This document shows positions 19,775-28,119 of a DNA stretch of 42,466 nt, piece by piece. Under the pieces are notes generated by a model. The model made no database searches and was not told the DNA's origin. It saw only the letters and a list, made by a program, of their open reading frames with translations. Numbering within the stretch: position 1 is the first letter of the stretch; every line of letters starts with the position of its first letter. The stretch spans positions 1 to 42,466 of the forward strand of contig CADCTW010000162.1 in assembly GCA_902805735.1 (NCBI GenBank), read 5' to 3'. Source of the DNA: an uncultured Gemmatimonadota bacterium (lineage in GTDB: Bacteria; Gemmatimonadota; Gemmatimonadetes; Longimicrobiales; Longimicrobiaceae). The translations under genes and the position numbers were made by a program.

Positions 19775-20497
19775 ATGCTCCAGCACGTTCTCCTCCTGAT
19801 GGCGGCGCTCCCGCTGGCGGCCGCGGCTCAGCCGCCGAAGCGGGATCCCATCCTGTTCGTGCACGGATGGCGGGGCGCGGGGGCGCAGTGGAACGCGATG
19901 AGGGCGCGCTTCAGGGAGGATGGCTGGCGCGACGCGGAGCTGTTCGCGTGGACCCTGGATCCGCGCGAGGCCAATGCCGCCGCCGCGGCCCGGATCGCGG
20001 CGCGCGTGGACCAGATCCTGGTGGCCACGGGCGCCGAGCGGGTCGACATCGTCACCCACTCCATGGGCGCCCTATCCGCCCGCTACTACGTCAAGAACCT
20101 GCGCAGCGCCGGCAAGGTGGACGCGTGGGTATCGCTGGGCGGCCCCAACCACGGCATCTTCGCCGCCGAGCTGTGCTTCGACGCCGCGTGCCGCGAGATG
20201 CGGCGCGGCTCGCCCTTTCTGGCCGCGCTGAACCGGGGCGACGAGACGCCGGGCACCGCGCGCTACGCCACCTGGCGCTCCCCCTGCGACGAGATCATCG
20301 ACCCGCCCGAGACGGTGACCCTCACCGGCGCCGCCAACCACCAGACGGGCTGCATCTCCCACCTGGAGCTCCTGCGCGACACGGCCGTGTACCGGGGCGT
20401 ACGCGACTTCATCAGGAACAAAGGGGCTCACACAGAGACACGGAGACACGGAGGAGAACACCTCTCTGCTACCGTACGGGCGCGGGCCGCACCGTGA
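19775..20497 (+). CDS. Secreted triacylglycerol lipase-like alpha/beta hydrolase
   Basis: 240 residues. Signal peptide (LLLMAALPLAAAAQ), then ILFVHGWRGAGAQW with the oxyanion region and DIVTHSMGALSARYYV with the nucleophile Ser. GGPNHG follows, typical of EstA/LipA-type lipases. The final catalytic His is probably in GCISHLELL, preceded by candidate Asp residues. The natural end is near IRNKGA; the rest (HTETRRHGGEH onward) is a repeat arm plus a run-on that overlaps the next, convergent gene by 29 bp. Confidence 0.85.
   Translation: MLQHVLLLMAALPLAAAAQPPKRDPILFVHGWRGAGAQWNAMRARFREDGWRDAELFAWTLDPREANAAAAARIAARVDQILVATGAERVDIVTHSMGALSARYYVKNLRSAGKVDAWVSLGGPNHGIFAAELCFDAACREMRRGSPFLAALNRGDETPGTARYATWRSPCDEIIDPPETVTLTGAANHQTGCISHLELLRDTAVYRGVRDFIRNKGAHTETRRHGGEHLSATVRARAAP
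20427..20466. repeat. CACAGAG-type repeat arm inside the lipase 3' end
   Basis: Left arm CTCACACAGAGACACGGAG and following units, with only a trace of the right arm (CCTCTCTG). Translated in the lipase frame it reads HTETRRHGGE. Confidence 0.8.
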
Positions 20498-20987
20498 CCG
20501 GAGGCTGCACCCGGACCCAGCGCTCCCGGCCCGGGAGCAGGCCCGAAAGCGCGCCGACGCCGGTCATCACCAGGGTGAAGGGGACTGCGATTTCGCCCGC
20601 GATCTCTCGCGGGCTGAAGTAGCAGTCTTCACACCCTGACCCGGCCACGTAAAGCAGGCCCAGCACGAGCGCCGCCGACACGAAGCCGTGCCCCGCCCCG
20701 CGCGCCACGCCGATGGTGGGCCGCCCGAGGTTGATGTCCATCCGCTCGACCTCGGCAACGGGCACGAAGAAGAACCGTCCCTGGTGCTGGAAGACGATGC
20801 TCGCCGAGTCGGCGGACACGATCCGCGCGGTGAACGTGCGCGGCGACGCGTTCCGCTGCACGACGTTGGCCCACACGAGCGAGTCCACCTCGGTCGGAGG
20901 GGGTGCGCTCTGGCCCCGCAGCGGTACGCCGCCGATGGCCAGGAAGAGCAGGGCAAGCAGGGCGTGCCGCACGGTTCGAACCTTCAT
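20469..20987 (-). CDS. Secreted or membrane protein of unknown function
   Basis: 172 residues. Signal peptide (LLALLFLAIGGVPLRGQ), then a short beta domain (TFTARIVSADSASIVFQHQG, FFFVPVAEVERMDINLG) and two hydrophobic segments (FVSAALVLGLLYVAG, GEIAVPFTLVMTGVGALSG) with a CEDC motif between them. No family recognised. Its stop codon lies inside the convergent lipase frame. Confidence 0.65.
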   Translation of the reverse strand: MKVRTVRHALLALLFLAIGGVPLRGQSAPPPTEVDSLVWANVVQRNASPRTFTARIVSADSASIVFQHQGRFFFVPVAEVERMDINLGRPTIGVARGAGHGFVSAALVLGLLYVAGSGCEDCYFSPREIAGEIAVPFTLVMTGVGALSGLLPGRERWVRVQPPVTVRPAPVR

Positions 20988-21033
20988 CGTTGGCCTGAAG
21001 CTGGAGTCTGGGTCCGGGCGGGAGCCGCATGAG

Positions 21034-21558
21034 TCACGCCAGGCGCACGCGAATCGCTGCGTCCAGGTGCGCGAGCACCTCTCCCCTGAGCTCGCGCATC
21101 TGCTCCGCGTAGGCGTCGTGCTGCCGTTCCAGGCGCCGGATCTCCACCGCGGCTTCCTCCGCGGCCCCATCGCACGACCCCGTGCTCTCGGATGCGAGAG
21201 CGAGCCGCCGTTCCGCCTCTCCCTTCTGGTGGTCCAGGAGGTGGATGGCGTTGCCGACGCTCTCCAGCGCCTCGATGAGAGGGTCGTGCGCCGCTTCCGG
21301 CAGGATCCCCGCCGCACGGAGCGCCCGCACCGCGTCGAGGAGAACGTAGCGCGCCATGGTGTGCCCGCAGGCCAAATTTCTCCCCCGCGCCTCGGGGCTG
21401 CACAGCCCCATGCGCACCACGTCCGGCTCTCGCCCCCCGCGCGAGGCCCGTAGAACGACGCCTTCCACGACGCGCACGCGCTCGTGCAGCATGCGGCACC
21501 GGGTCACCTGGAGCGACGCGATCTGCTCGCGCAGGGATTTGAGGGAGTCTGCTGGCAT
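21034..21558 (-). CDS. Coiled-coil protein of unknown function
   Basis: 174 residues, mostly helical. SLKSLREQIASLQVTRCRML and EEAAVEIRRLERQHDAYAEQ suggest two coiled coils around a central helical part that includes RNLACGHTMARYVLLDAVR. It lies 46 bp upstream of the previous gene on the same strand, so the two may be co-transcribed. The start at 21558 is the first ATG but has a weak ribosome-binding site. Confidence 0.55.
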   Translation of the reverse strand: MPADSLKSLREQIASLQVTRCRMLHERVRVVEGVVLRASRGGREPDVVRMGLCSPEARGRNLACGHTMARYVLLDAVRALRAAGILPEAAHDPLIEALESVGNAIHLLDHQKGEAERRLALASESTGSCDGAAEEAAVEIRRLERQHDAYAEQMRELRGEVLAHLDAAIRVRLA

Positions 21559-21582
21559 CGTAGGTTGAGCGGAACGGGAAAT

Positions 21583-21654
21583 CTCACACAGAGGCACAGA
21601 GACACAGAGACAGAGAGAGAAACCCTCCTCTGTGTCTCTGTGCCTCTGTGTGAG
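21583..21654. repeat. CACAGAG-type hairpin repeat, two arms
   Basis: A long copy: left arm 21583-21620 and right arm 21627-21654 pair almost throughout. Both flanking genes are on the minus strand. Confidence 0.88.
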
Positions 21655-21681
21655 GCCGCTGTTTGACGCCGCAGCGAAGGG

Positions 21682-21993
21682 TCACAGGGGCCGGGCGTGC
21701 GCGAAAGCCACGCGGACGGCCGCGAGCTCCGGGGCCGTTCGCGGGGCGACTGGACCGATCCAGAAGCGGCTGCTGTCGCCGAACGGCTCGCTGATCTCGA
21801 AGCGCGCTTCCCCGATCTCGAACTCGCAGAATACCTCGTCGCCGGACCAGGAGAGCAGCCCGGGGCGGCGCACCACGCGGGCGCCCGGCACCCGTGCGGC
21901 GATCGCGCACGCTCGCCGGCGGCCGAGGAAGGTGTTACTCACCTCGAAGGCGCAGAGGTGGCCATCGGAATCATGCAGGTCGTAGATCTTCAT
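21682..21993 (-). CDS. Small protein of unknown function
   Basis: 103 residues, mainly beta: MKIYDLHDSDGHLCAFEVSN, then CEFEIGEARFEISEPFGDSS and RFWIGPVAP. It looks like a compact single domain that I cannot assign. The ATG at 21993 lies inside the 3' end of the upstream methyltransferase gene, a 23-bp overlap that indicates co-transcription. Confidence 0.65.
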   Translation of the reverse strand: MKIYDLHDSDGHLCAFEVSNTFLGRRRACAIAARVPGARVVRRPGLLSWSGDEVFCEFEIGEARFEISEPFGDSSRFWIGPVAPRTAPELAAVRVAFAHARPL

Positions 21994-22849
21994 GGCCGTG
22001 TGTCCCAAGCTCGTGATGGGCGAGCACCTGCGAGGTGTGAGTCGCCGCCGCGCTGCCCTCCGCGCCTTCAGCTCCGCGGACGCGGGACCCGATCAGGTAC
22101 GTGATCGGCACCGGGGCACGACCCTCGGCCAGGCCGGCGCGCCAGAGGTACTCCTCGTCCCCGAGCCCCTCCGCGAGCTCCTGAAGCTCGGCGACGGAGT
22201 AGGTGCGCAGGCAGGAGACGATTCCGTCGGATAGAACGACCATGGGAACGGCCGGGACCACGTACGTCCAGAACAGGCGCGACCAGCGGAAGGGGCGGAT
22301 CCAGGGGGTGGCAAGGAGCACCAGGAGCGGAGCGATCGCCGTCACCAGGACCGACCGGACGCTGCGCTGGGTCGTCTCGAAGATGCCGATGCCCTGCCGG
22401 TTCTCCACGGCGTCCTTGAGGATGGCGTGTGCGGCCGCGGGAGGAAAATGGTGGAACGCGGTGAACATGGTGCGGAAGCCCTCCAGCTCCGGGGGCACCC
22501 GCATGGCGTCCACGGGCTCTGGATGGAAGTGCAGCCGGCCCCCGGATCGGCTCTGGGCGCGGCGAAGGGCGTCCAGGTTGGGGTACCGGTCCGTCAGGTG
22601 CACCTGCACCGCGCCGCCGGAGCCGACAACCTCCCCGAGCAGACGCTGCCAGGGACCTCCACCTCCGGAGCAGAGATCGATGATGCGCCGCACACCCAGG
22701 CGCTCGATCTCGCGCCGCAGGAGGGGAGCCACGGGCATGTAGTTGCCGCCGGCGTGCAGGGCGAACTGGAGAAAGTCGGTGGCCGCGTCTCGCACGGGAG
22801 CCGGACACCAGGGCTGATCCTCGATCTCGAAGAAGTGTATGCGGCGCAT
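21971..22849 (-). CDS. Class I methyltransferase-like protein with a hydrophobic insertion
   Basis: 292 residues from the ATG at 22849. Motif I region RRIIDLCSGGGGPWQRLL near residue 60 and MFTAFHHFPPAAAHAIL near residue 140 mark a SAM-dependent methyltransferase. An unusual hydrophobic stretch follows (TAIAPLLVLLATPW, FWTYVVPAVPMVVL) that could anchor it to the membrane. The substrate is unknown. After VPITYLIGSRV the last 35 residues look unstructured and overlap the next gene, so the end may have been extended. Confidence 0.8.
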   Translation of the reverse strand: MRRIHFFEIEDQPWCPAPVRDAATDFLQFALHAGGNYMPVAPLLRREIERLGVRRIIDLCSGGGGPWQRLLGEVVGSGGAVQVHLTDRYPNLDALRRAQSRSGGRLHFHPEPVDAMRVPPELEGFRTMFTAFHHFPPAAAHAILKDAVENRQGIGIFETTQRSVRSVLVTAIAPLLVLLATPWIRPFRWSRLFWTYVVPAVPMVVLSDGIVSCLRTYSVAELQELAEGLGDEEYLWRAGLAEGRAPVPITYLIGSRVRGAEGAEGSAAATHTSQVLAHHELGTHGHEDLRPA

Positions 22850-23077
22850 GCGCGTGCCCTGCCAGGGGAGAGTGGACCCGATTCTCCCGCAGGATGCGTG
22901 GCGGAGCACGAGAGGGGAAGACGGAGAAGCACGGATCTCGTGTAGGGCATCTCCCCAGGGGTGACGCTCAGGCCGCGGGCCCGCATCCGCTCGTCAGGCG
23001 CGGACGCGGTCGCCGCTAAACGATGCAGACCGCGATCAGACGATCGAGGTTCTGGATGCCTTTGGGCGGGTCCATCA

Positions 23078-23692
23078 TCACGTATCCCGCCCTGGTCTCG
23101 CCACGGCAATGCACGAAATCCGGCTCCCGTGGCGCGCCAGCGCGGTGAACTCCTCCAGCTGCAGCCCGGCGGCGTCGATCTGCGCACGGAAGGCATCCTC
23201 GTACGTCACACGGCCGAAGTCGATGCTGGTGACCCGCTTCAGCATGGGCTTGAGGATCTCCATCCAGCGGGACGGCTGTTCCTGGATGGTCTGCGTGAAG
23301 AAGATCCGTCCGCCCGGGCCGAGGAGAGCGCACGCATGCCGCAGCGCCCGCTCAGGCTCGGGCAGGAGCATGAAGCTCCCGGAGAAGTACACGGCATCGT
23401 AGGGCCCGCCCTGGTGATCGTAGACGGATTCCAGGCGTACCTCGGCCCGGCCGGCCAGCGAGGAGTCCGCAAGCCTCTGCCGGGCGCGCTCGACGTAGTC
23501 CGCGTCGATGTCGATGCCGGCGACGCGCAGGCCCTTTCTCTTCACCAGCTCCGCATTGGCCAGCAGTGCCCCGGCCGTCCCGATCCCGACGTCCAGCAGC
23601 GCGGCCCCCTGGGGCACGCGTCTCAGCACCTCCGCGTACCACCGCGAGGTGAGTCTGAGAATCAGCGTGTCGTAGATGAAGCTTCGGATCAT
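23078..23692 (-). CDS. Class I SAM-dependent methyltransferase
   Basis: 204 residues. Motif I LLDVGIGTAGALLANAEL near residue 33, motif II region AGIDIDADYVERARQRL, then DAVYFSGSFMLLPEPERAL and GGRIFFTQTIQEQPSRW. A typical complete small methyltransferase domain of unknown substrate. It lies about 230 bp upstream of the membrane-associated methyltransferase on the same strand and 39 bp downstream of the barrel-protein gene. Confidence 0.87.
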   Translation of the reverse strand: MIRSFIYDTLILRLTSRWYAEVLRRVPQGAALLDVGIGTAGALLANAELVKRKGLRVAGIDIDADYVERARQRLADSSLAGRAEVRLESVYDHQGGPYDAVYFSGSFMLLPEPERALRHACALLGPGGRIFFTQTIQEQPSRWMEILKPMLKRVTSIDFGRVTYEDAFRAQIDAAGLQLEEFTALARHGSRISCIAVARPGRDT

Positions 23693-23731
23693 CTGGGGTG
23701 AGGCAGCCGGCGGCCCGCGCGCGGCCTCCGC

Positions 23732-25012
23732 TCAGTTGAAGAAGACCACCCCGCCGCTGGTGCCGCCGAAGCGCGGGTTCACCACGCTGTTGTAGATGGA
23801 GCCGAAGGTGTAGCTGAGCCCCACGGAGGCGAAGTAGCGGAACGCCGTCAGCTGCTCGATCTCGCGCGTCAGGATCTCCTCGGGCGTTCCGGGGCGGTCG
23901 CGGATGCTGAGCTGGTCCCGTACGCGCGATCCGCTCGCGTAGAAGTTGAGCGTGAACCCCTTGAACAGCCGCACGTCCGCGTTGCCGAAGAGCACCAGCC
24001 GGTTCCGTGCCGGGTCGTCCAGCAGGTGCGCGCCCTCCGCGGAAAGGCCCACCGAGCCCCACCGCTGCTTCAGGTCCAGCGCGGTGGTGAGGGAGTGCTC
24101 CGCGCGCGTCTCGGCCAGCTTGCCCAGGCGGGTGCGCTCGTCGTAGTCCGCGCTGATGCCGGACAGGGCGTACTGGAAGGTGAGCTGCCGCCGGTTCGAC
24201 TCCGCGTAGGGAAAGACGTTGAACTCCACCGCGGGGCCGGCGCGCAGCAGCCGGTCGTAGTTGTTGTACGTGGAGCGCAGCGCGGAGGCGCGCGCCCCGG
24301 CGGACCAGTTCGGGCCCAGGCTGCGCACCACCAGCGCCGAGCTGCTGTACGACTCGCGCTGGCTGACGAACGAGGTGGTGTCCGTGAGGTCGAACTCGCT
24401 GCGGCTGTTGTTGGCGTTCACCGACAGGCGGGTCTTCCACTGCGCGGTCACCCGGTTGGCCGAGATGGAGCTGTTCAGGTCGCGCGAGCGATAGCTGCTC
24501 TCGCCATTGAAGAACCCGCGCACGCCCACGCGAAAGGTCCAGTGGTCCCAGGGGTCGCGCGCCTCCGCGGCGCGCGCGGAGCCCTCCGCCGCGGGCGCCA
24601 GCGACACGCGGAGCCGGGCCCCGGCGGGCGTTTCGCTGGCGTAGCGAAGCAGGCCCACCTTGATGACCTCCGCCAGCCCGCGCCGCACCACGTCCGCCGT
24701 CTCGGCCGGGCCGGCGGTGTGGCGCAGCGTCTGGTTCACCCCCTGGAAGCGGCGCTGGCCCAGGAACGCCACCGTGTGCTCCCCGCCGCCGCTCCCCGTC
24801 TGCTGGCGGGTGATGAGGACGTGCACGTCCGCGTCCTGGCGGTCGCGCACGTATCCCACCCACGCGATCTCGGTGCGGTAGTAGTCCTGGTCGCAGTGGA
24901 AGCCGTTGCAGTCCAGGAAGACCTTCACCGGCTCCCCGGCGGGCTGCTGCGCGGCCGACGGCGCAGCCAGCAACAGTGCAAGGAAGAGAGCGGCAGTCGT
25001 CACGCGGAACAT
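23732..25012 (-). CDS. Outer-membrane barrel-like protein
   Basis: 426 residues from the ATG at 25012, where a signal peptide begins (AALFLALLLAAPSAAQQ). Residues about 30-165 form a periplasmic domain with VFLDCNGFHCDQDYYRTEI and ADVHVLITRQQTG. From about 180 the pattern is alternating aromatic and polar beta strands (RVGVRGFFNGESSYRSRDL, RLFKGFTLNFYASGSRV, FASVGLSYTFGSIYNSVVN), as in outer-membrane barrels. Related proteins are present in several Gram-negative groups; none I know is characterised. Confidence 0.75.
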   Translation of the reverse strand: MFRVTTAALFLALLLAAPSAAQQPAGEPVKVFLDCNGFHCDQDYYRTEIAWVGYVRDRQDADVHVLITRQQTGSGGGEHTVAFLGQRRFQGVNQTLRHTAGPAETADVVRRGLAEVIKVGLLRYASETPAGARLRVSLAPAAEGSARAAEARDPWDHWTFRVGVRGFFNGESSYRSRDLNSSISANRVTAQWKTRLSVNANNSRSEFDLTDTTSFVSQRESYSSSALVVRSLGPNWSAGARASALRSTYNNYDRLLRAGPAVEFNVFPYAESNRRQLTFQYALSGISADYDERTRLGKLAETRAEHSLTTALDLKQRWGSVGLSAEGAHLLDDPARNRLVLFGNADVRLFKGFTLNFYASGSRVRDQLSIRDRPGTPEEILTREIEQLTAFRYFASVGLSYTFGSIYNSVVNPRFGGTSGGVVFFN

Positions 25013-25118
25013 AGGACCGGGAGGGGTGCGGGGAGGGGGAACGCAGAGGGCCAATATGCGCAAAAAGATGCTCCCATGTCAATTTGCCGCGTAACGCGGT
25101 CAGATTTCAGGAACAGGG

Positions 25119-25176
25119 CTCACACAGAGACACAGAGGCACAGAGAAGAACTAATCTCTGTGCCTCGTTGTCTCAC
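25119..25176. repeat. CACAGAG-type hairpin repeat, two arms
   Basis: Left arm 25119-25147, right arm 25155-25176, between two minus-strand genes and 10 bp past the stop of the esterase gene. Confidence 0.85.
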
Positions 25177-25185
25177 GATCTTGCT

Positions 25186-26196
25186 TCAGCGGCGGGGCGG
25201 CGCGGATCGGATGAGGTGGGCGGTTCGGTCGATGAGCGCGGGCGCGACCGGGAGCGAGGGGTCGGAATACGAAGCCTGCTGGGCGGCCAGGTCGGCCGGC
25301 ACCAGCTTCAGGACGTGGTTCATCCCCTCCACGATCAACAGCTCCGCGTCCGGCCGCGCGAGTTTGAGGGCGTGCGCTTCTTCAACGCTCACCTGGACAT
25401 CCGTTGTCCCCTGTGCGATGAGAACCGGCACGGAGAGGCGCGCGATCTCGGCCGCCGGATGATAGCGAAACCAGGAGATGAGATACGGCTGTACGCTGGG
25501 GCGGTACAGGCTGCCGAGCGCCGCCGGCACGGAACCGGCCGTGCGTCCGGCCTCCAGCTCGGCGAGGATACGCTCGCTCTCTGCCCACAGCTCGGGGCTG
25601 AGCTGCGGGCGAAGCTGGTCGCGGAGCACCTCCGAGGCGCGGCGCGCGACCCCGGCGACGGAGACGAAGGCGTCCGCGCGCGCTTTCTCGGTGGCCAGCA
25701 TTCCGAGCAGCGAGCCCTCGCTGTGGCCCGCGGTGGCGACGGTGGAAAACCGTGAGTCGCTCCTGAGCTGCAGCAGCCACGCAGCCGCGTCGTCCACGTA
25801 GTTCTCGAAGCGCAGCTCGATCTCCGCGGGCGCTGCGGCGCGGCTCCGGGCCACCCCGCGCTTGTCGTACCGCACCGAGGCGACTCCGCGCTCCGCCAGG
25901 CCTTCGGCCAGCAGCTTGAGGCTGTTGTTGGCGCCGGCCAGGAAAGCGCTGTTGCCGTTCCGGTCCGTGGGTCCGGACCCGGCGATGATGAGCGCGACGG
26001 GGTGCGGCCCCGCACCCGCGGGGGTCAGCAGCGTGCCATGGAGGGTGCCGGTCGGCGTCTCCAGCCGCACCGCCTCTTCGCCCCCCGCCGGCGGCTCGGG
26101 GTCGGGCGTGGCGGGATCGGAGCATGCGGCCGTGAAAGCCGCCAGGGCGACGGCGCGGACTTTCGGGCCGAACCAGGCGATGCGTCGTGTCGGCAT
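25186..26196 (-). CDS. Lipoprotein alpha/beta hydrolase (esterase-like)
   Basis: 336 residues. The N-terminus carries a lipobox-like FTAAC near residue 25. The hydrolase fold follows: LIIAGSGPTDRNGNS, VRYDKRGVARSRA, TAGHSEGSLLGML with the nucleophile Ser in GHSEG, IAQGTTDVQVSVEEAH with a candidate Asp, and VEGMNHVLKLVP with the His. It resembles serine aminopeptidase-like or dienelactone-hydrolase-like secreted esterases; the substrate is unknown. Confidence 0.85.
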   Translation of the reverse strand: MPTRRIAWFGPKVRAVALAAFTAACSDPATPDPEPPAGGEEAVRLETPTGTLHGTLLTPAGAGPHPVALIIAGSGPTDRNGNSAFLAGANNSLKLLAEGLAERGVASVRYDKRGVARSRAAAPAEIELRFENYVDDAAAWLLQLRSDSRFSTVATAGHSEGSLLGMLATEKARADAFVSVAGVARRASEVLRDQLRPQLSPELWAESERILAELEAGRTAGSVPAALGSLYRPSVQPYLISWFRYHPAAEIARLSVPVLIAQGTTDVQVSVEEAHALKLARPDAELLIVEGMNHVLKLVPADLAAQQASYSDPSLPVAPALIDRTAHLIRSAPPRR

Positions 26197-26265
26197 GGGA
26201 TTCCAGTCGCTGGAAGAAGCGCCGAGTCAGGGGTATGTCCCTGCCGCGGCCTCGCAAAGGATGGG

Positions 26266-26325
26266 CTCACACAGAGACACGGAGGCACAGAGGAGAACGC
26301 TGCACGCTGTGCCTCCGTGTCTTCG
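26266..26325. repeat. CACAGAG-type hairpin repeat, two arms
   Basis: Left arm 26266-26292, right arm 26306-26325, between two minus-strand genes. Confidence 0.85.
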
Positions 26326-26337
26326 AGGGCAGTCCAT

Positions 26338-26595
26338 CTACTCCCGCGGCGACCGGTCCAGAATGCTCCTTGGAACCAGGAGGATCATCAGGACGCCCGC
26401 CGTCGCGGCCACGGCCAGGCGAAGAGCCATCCGGCACGCACCGAGCGCCAGATCCAGCGCCACCACCCCGCCCGGCGACCAGTTCGGCGCCAGGAGCGCG
26501 AGGATCAGGGCCGCGGGGAAAGCGACGACGAGCACGAGGCCCGCGAGCGTGAAGCAGGCGTGCAGCACGCGCCCAAGAAGGGTCTGCTCGATCAT
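26338..26595 (-). CDS. Small two-helix membrane protein
   Basis: 85 residues from the ATG at 26595; an in-frame start 33 bp upstream is also possible. Two hydrophobic helices (LAGLVLVVAFPAALILALLA and LRLAVAATAGVLMILLV) with a short loop between. No family recognised. It is the last ordinary chromosomal gene before the integron. Confidence 0.55.
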   Translation of the reverse strand: MIEQTLLGRVLHACFTLAGLVLVVAFPAALILALLAPNWSPGGVVALDLALGACRMALRLAVAATAGVLMILLVPRSILDRSPRE

Positions 26596-26669
26596 GATCC
26601 TGCACGGGCGAGGGTGGTCCAATGACAAGTGCCAAAACGGGAGTGTTGCAGGTACGCAGACGAAGTAGT

Positions 26670-26722
26670 CTCTGTGCCTCTGTGTCTCTGTGTGAGCAAA
26701 GCAGTTACCCCGCCGCCCCGTC
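26670..26722. repeat. CACAGAG-type repeat arm plus a duplicated gene tail
   Basis: A right arm (26670-26696) followed by CAAAGCAGTTACCCCGCCGC and CCCGTC. The same sequence follows the repeat at 31.71 and 32.29 kb. On the minus strand it reads as the end of a gene (AAG-stop), so a piece of another gene's 3' end travelled with the repeat. It marks the left edge of the integron. Confidence 0.8.
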
Positions 26723-27059
26723 AGACCAGGAGCGCGGAGAGCTTGGCGAGAACATCCTGTACCACTGCATCAGGTACGCGTTCGATCATCTCCGCTTGTC
26801 GAGCTCTCCAGTCCAGGCTCTTTACCTGATCCGAGAGGACAACGCCCGTGAGCTTGCGTGTGGAGATAGCCACCTCGAAGGGATAGCCCTTGCTGTGGCT
26901 GGTAATCGGGCAGAGCACCGCCAGTCCTACCTTGCCGTTGTACAAAGCCGGTGAGAGCACGAGCGCAGGTCTGCGGCCCGCCTGCTCGTGTCCCGCGTGA
27001 GGATCGAACTGCAGCCACACCGCATCCCCCCGATCGGGCACGTAGGTCCGCTTCACCAC
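26721..27059 (-). CDS. mazF: MazF/PemK-family endoribonuclease toxin
   Basis: 112 residues of a sequence-specific mRNA endonuclease. Family motifs: DRGDAVWLQFDPHAGHEQAG with the first strands, RRPALVLSPALYNGKVGLAV, LCPITSHSKGYPFEV with the conserved Thr-Ser, and VLSDQVKSLDWRARQAEMI. It starts at GTG, overlapping the mazE stop by 7 bp, so the pair is translationally coupled. It ends at the hairpin-repeat/gene-tail junction, and no attC follows it, so the cassette's own attC may have been lost there. Confidence 0.95.
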   Translation of the reverse strand: MVKRTYVPDRGDAVWLQFDPHAGHEQAGRRPALVLSPALYNGKVGLAVLCPITSHSKGYPFEVAISTRKLTGVVLSDQVKSLDWRARQAEMIERVPDAVVQDVLAKLSALLV

Positions 27060-27295
27060 ACCTCGGCTCCCTGGCTACTTCCGGTGTCGACCTCCGAATG
27101 CAGATTCTGGGGCGTCACCCCGGTCAGCAGATCGGAGAGCGAGTATCGGGGCTCCGACAGCGGAGTGATCACCAGGCGGCCGTCCTCGAGCGTGAGGTCG
27201 ACCTCAGCCCCGGAATCGAGAGCGGTTTCAGTGGCGAAGGACTTCGGGATCCGCAGGGCGAGACTGTTGCCCCACTTCTGCACGCGTATCCGCAT
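27053..27295 (-). CDS. mazE: MazE/AbrB-type antitoxin
   Basis: 80 residues. The N-terminal swapped-hairpin DNA-binding domain is MRIRVQKWGNSLALRIPKSF, followed by ALDSGAEVDLTLEDGRLVI. The C-terminus (SLSDLLTGVTPQNLHSEVD) is the segment that in relatives wraps and inhibits MazF. Such antitoxins usually repress their own operon. Its start lies inside the 3' end of the membrane-protein gene upstream. Confidence 0.94.
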   Translation of the reverse strand: MRIRVQKWGNSLALRIPKSFATETALDSGAEVDLTLEDGRLVITPLSEPRYSLSDLLTGVTPQNLHSEVDTGSSQGAEVW

Positions 27296-27560
27296 GGTGC
27301 CTCCCCGGGTGAATGTCGTGTCTACAATGAAGATACCCGGAGGCATACACCTGAACAAGTGACCGGCGGCCGAGTAGTGCAGCGATTCCGATCGTCATCC
27401 CAGCTGCCGCCCGAGTCCAAGCACGAATCGATTGCAAGGAAGTGCGGGTGAAGCCGTTCAGCACGAACAGGAACCAGAAGTACGCGAGGACCATGAGCCC
27501 CGCGGTTCCGAGCAGCAAGCAAAAGCCGAGGCGCACGACGCGCGTCGCACTCCACCTCAC
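27228..27560 (-). CDS. Small membrane protein overlapping mazE, 3' end possibly altered
   Basis: 110 residues in this frame. Two hydrophobic helices (FCLLLGTAGLMVLAYFWFLF and AAAGMTIGIAALLG) are convincing. The last 30 residues read the mazE start region out of frame and have no membrane or domain character, so the original end was probably lost when mazEF was joined to it. The GTG start overlaps the stop of the upstream gene by 4 bp (GTGA). Confidence 0.45.
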   Translation of the reverse strand: MRWSATRVVRLGFCLLLGTAGLMVLAYFWFLFVLNGFTRTSLQSIRAWTRAAAGMTIGIAALLGRRSLVQVYASGYLHCRHDIHPGRHHADTRAEVGQQSRPADPEVLRH

Positions 27561-27880
27561 GGCGCGTCAGTCTCGGACGGCGCCTCGGAGGCTAAACGCC
27601 GGTAGACCTTGCGCAGCTCTCGCGCAACCGGAATGAGCATCTTCACGTTGCTGTCCTCGAAGCCAAGCGCACGCGTCTCCACGTCGCGCAGATGCCGGGC
27701 GATGTCGCGGTCTGGTGCGCCGCTGGCGAGGAGCCGGTAGACGCCGCCGACGTAAGCGTCATATTCGCTACGGGCCTCCGGTTCGCCGGAGATCCCGATT
27801 GGGTTCCAATGGCGAAGCAACACCCCACCTATCTCAGCGTGGATCTGCCTTTCCGTGCTTCGGTCCACCGCAGGATTCAT
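27557..27880 (-). CDS. DUF1871-like small protein, first gene of its cassette
   Basis: 107 residues. The pattern LLRHWNPIGISGEPEARSEY, then DAYVGGVYRLLASGAPDRDI, matches what I recall of DUF1871/YugE-like proteins, which are uncharacterised. It starts with an ATG only 18 bp from the attC core at 27898, a normal cassette position. It is followed by the overlapping membrane-protein gene and mazEF, making a four-gene cassette. Confidence 0.7.
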   Translation of the reverse strand: MNPAVDRSTERQIHAEIGGVLLRHWNPIGISGEPEARSEYDAYVGGVYRLLASGAPDRDIARHLRDVETRALGFEDSNVKMLIPVARELRKVYRRLASEAPSETDAP

Positions 27881-27897
27881 GGTTTACATTGCGAGCC

Positions 27898-27988
27898 GCC
27901 GAACGACCAAGTTCGGGCGCGTACGGCCACTGGTTGCCTGCTCTGGAGCGATGTCCGGCCGCACATCACCGGCAGCGCCAGGTTCGAC
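27898..27988 (-). repeat. attC recombination site
   Basis: 91 bp; read on the minus strand it starts with R'' GTCGAAC (27988-27982) and ends with R' GTTCGGC (27904-27898). The arms CCGGTGATGTGCGGCC and GGCCGTACGCGCCCG pair with one unpaired A in the first arm. A small minus-strand frame of 68 codons (27884-28090) runs right through it and is not called as a gene. Confidence 0.75.
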
Positions 27989-28119
27989 GGCAGCCGCGAC
28001 TATTCGGCACCGCGTCTTCATGCCCAGCGCCGACGCGCTTGCCAACGCCTCGAGTTCCGCTGCGAGGAGCAGTCGTGGGAGAAGGCGCATTTCTTATCGG
28101 AGCGAGGGAGCAGCAGAAG

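Noticed and set aside
27884..28090. A 68-codon minus-strand frame between two attC-like sites
   Set aside because: Half of it is attC sequence, and the rest has only a weak signal-like stretch; there is no clear ribosome-binding site.
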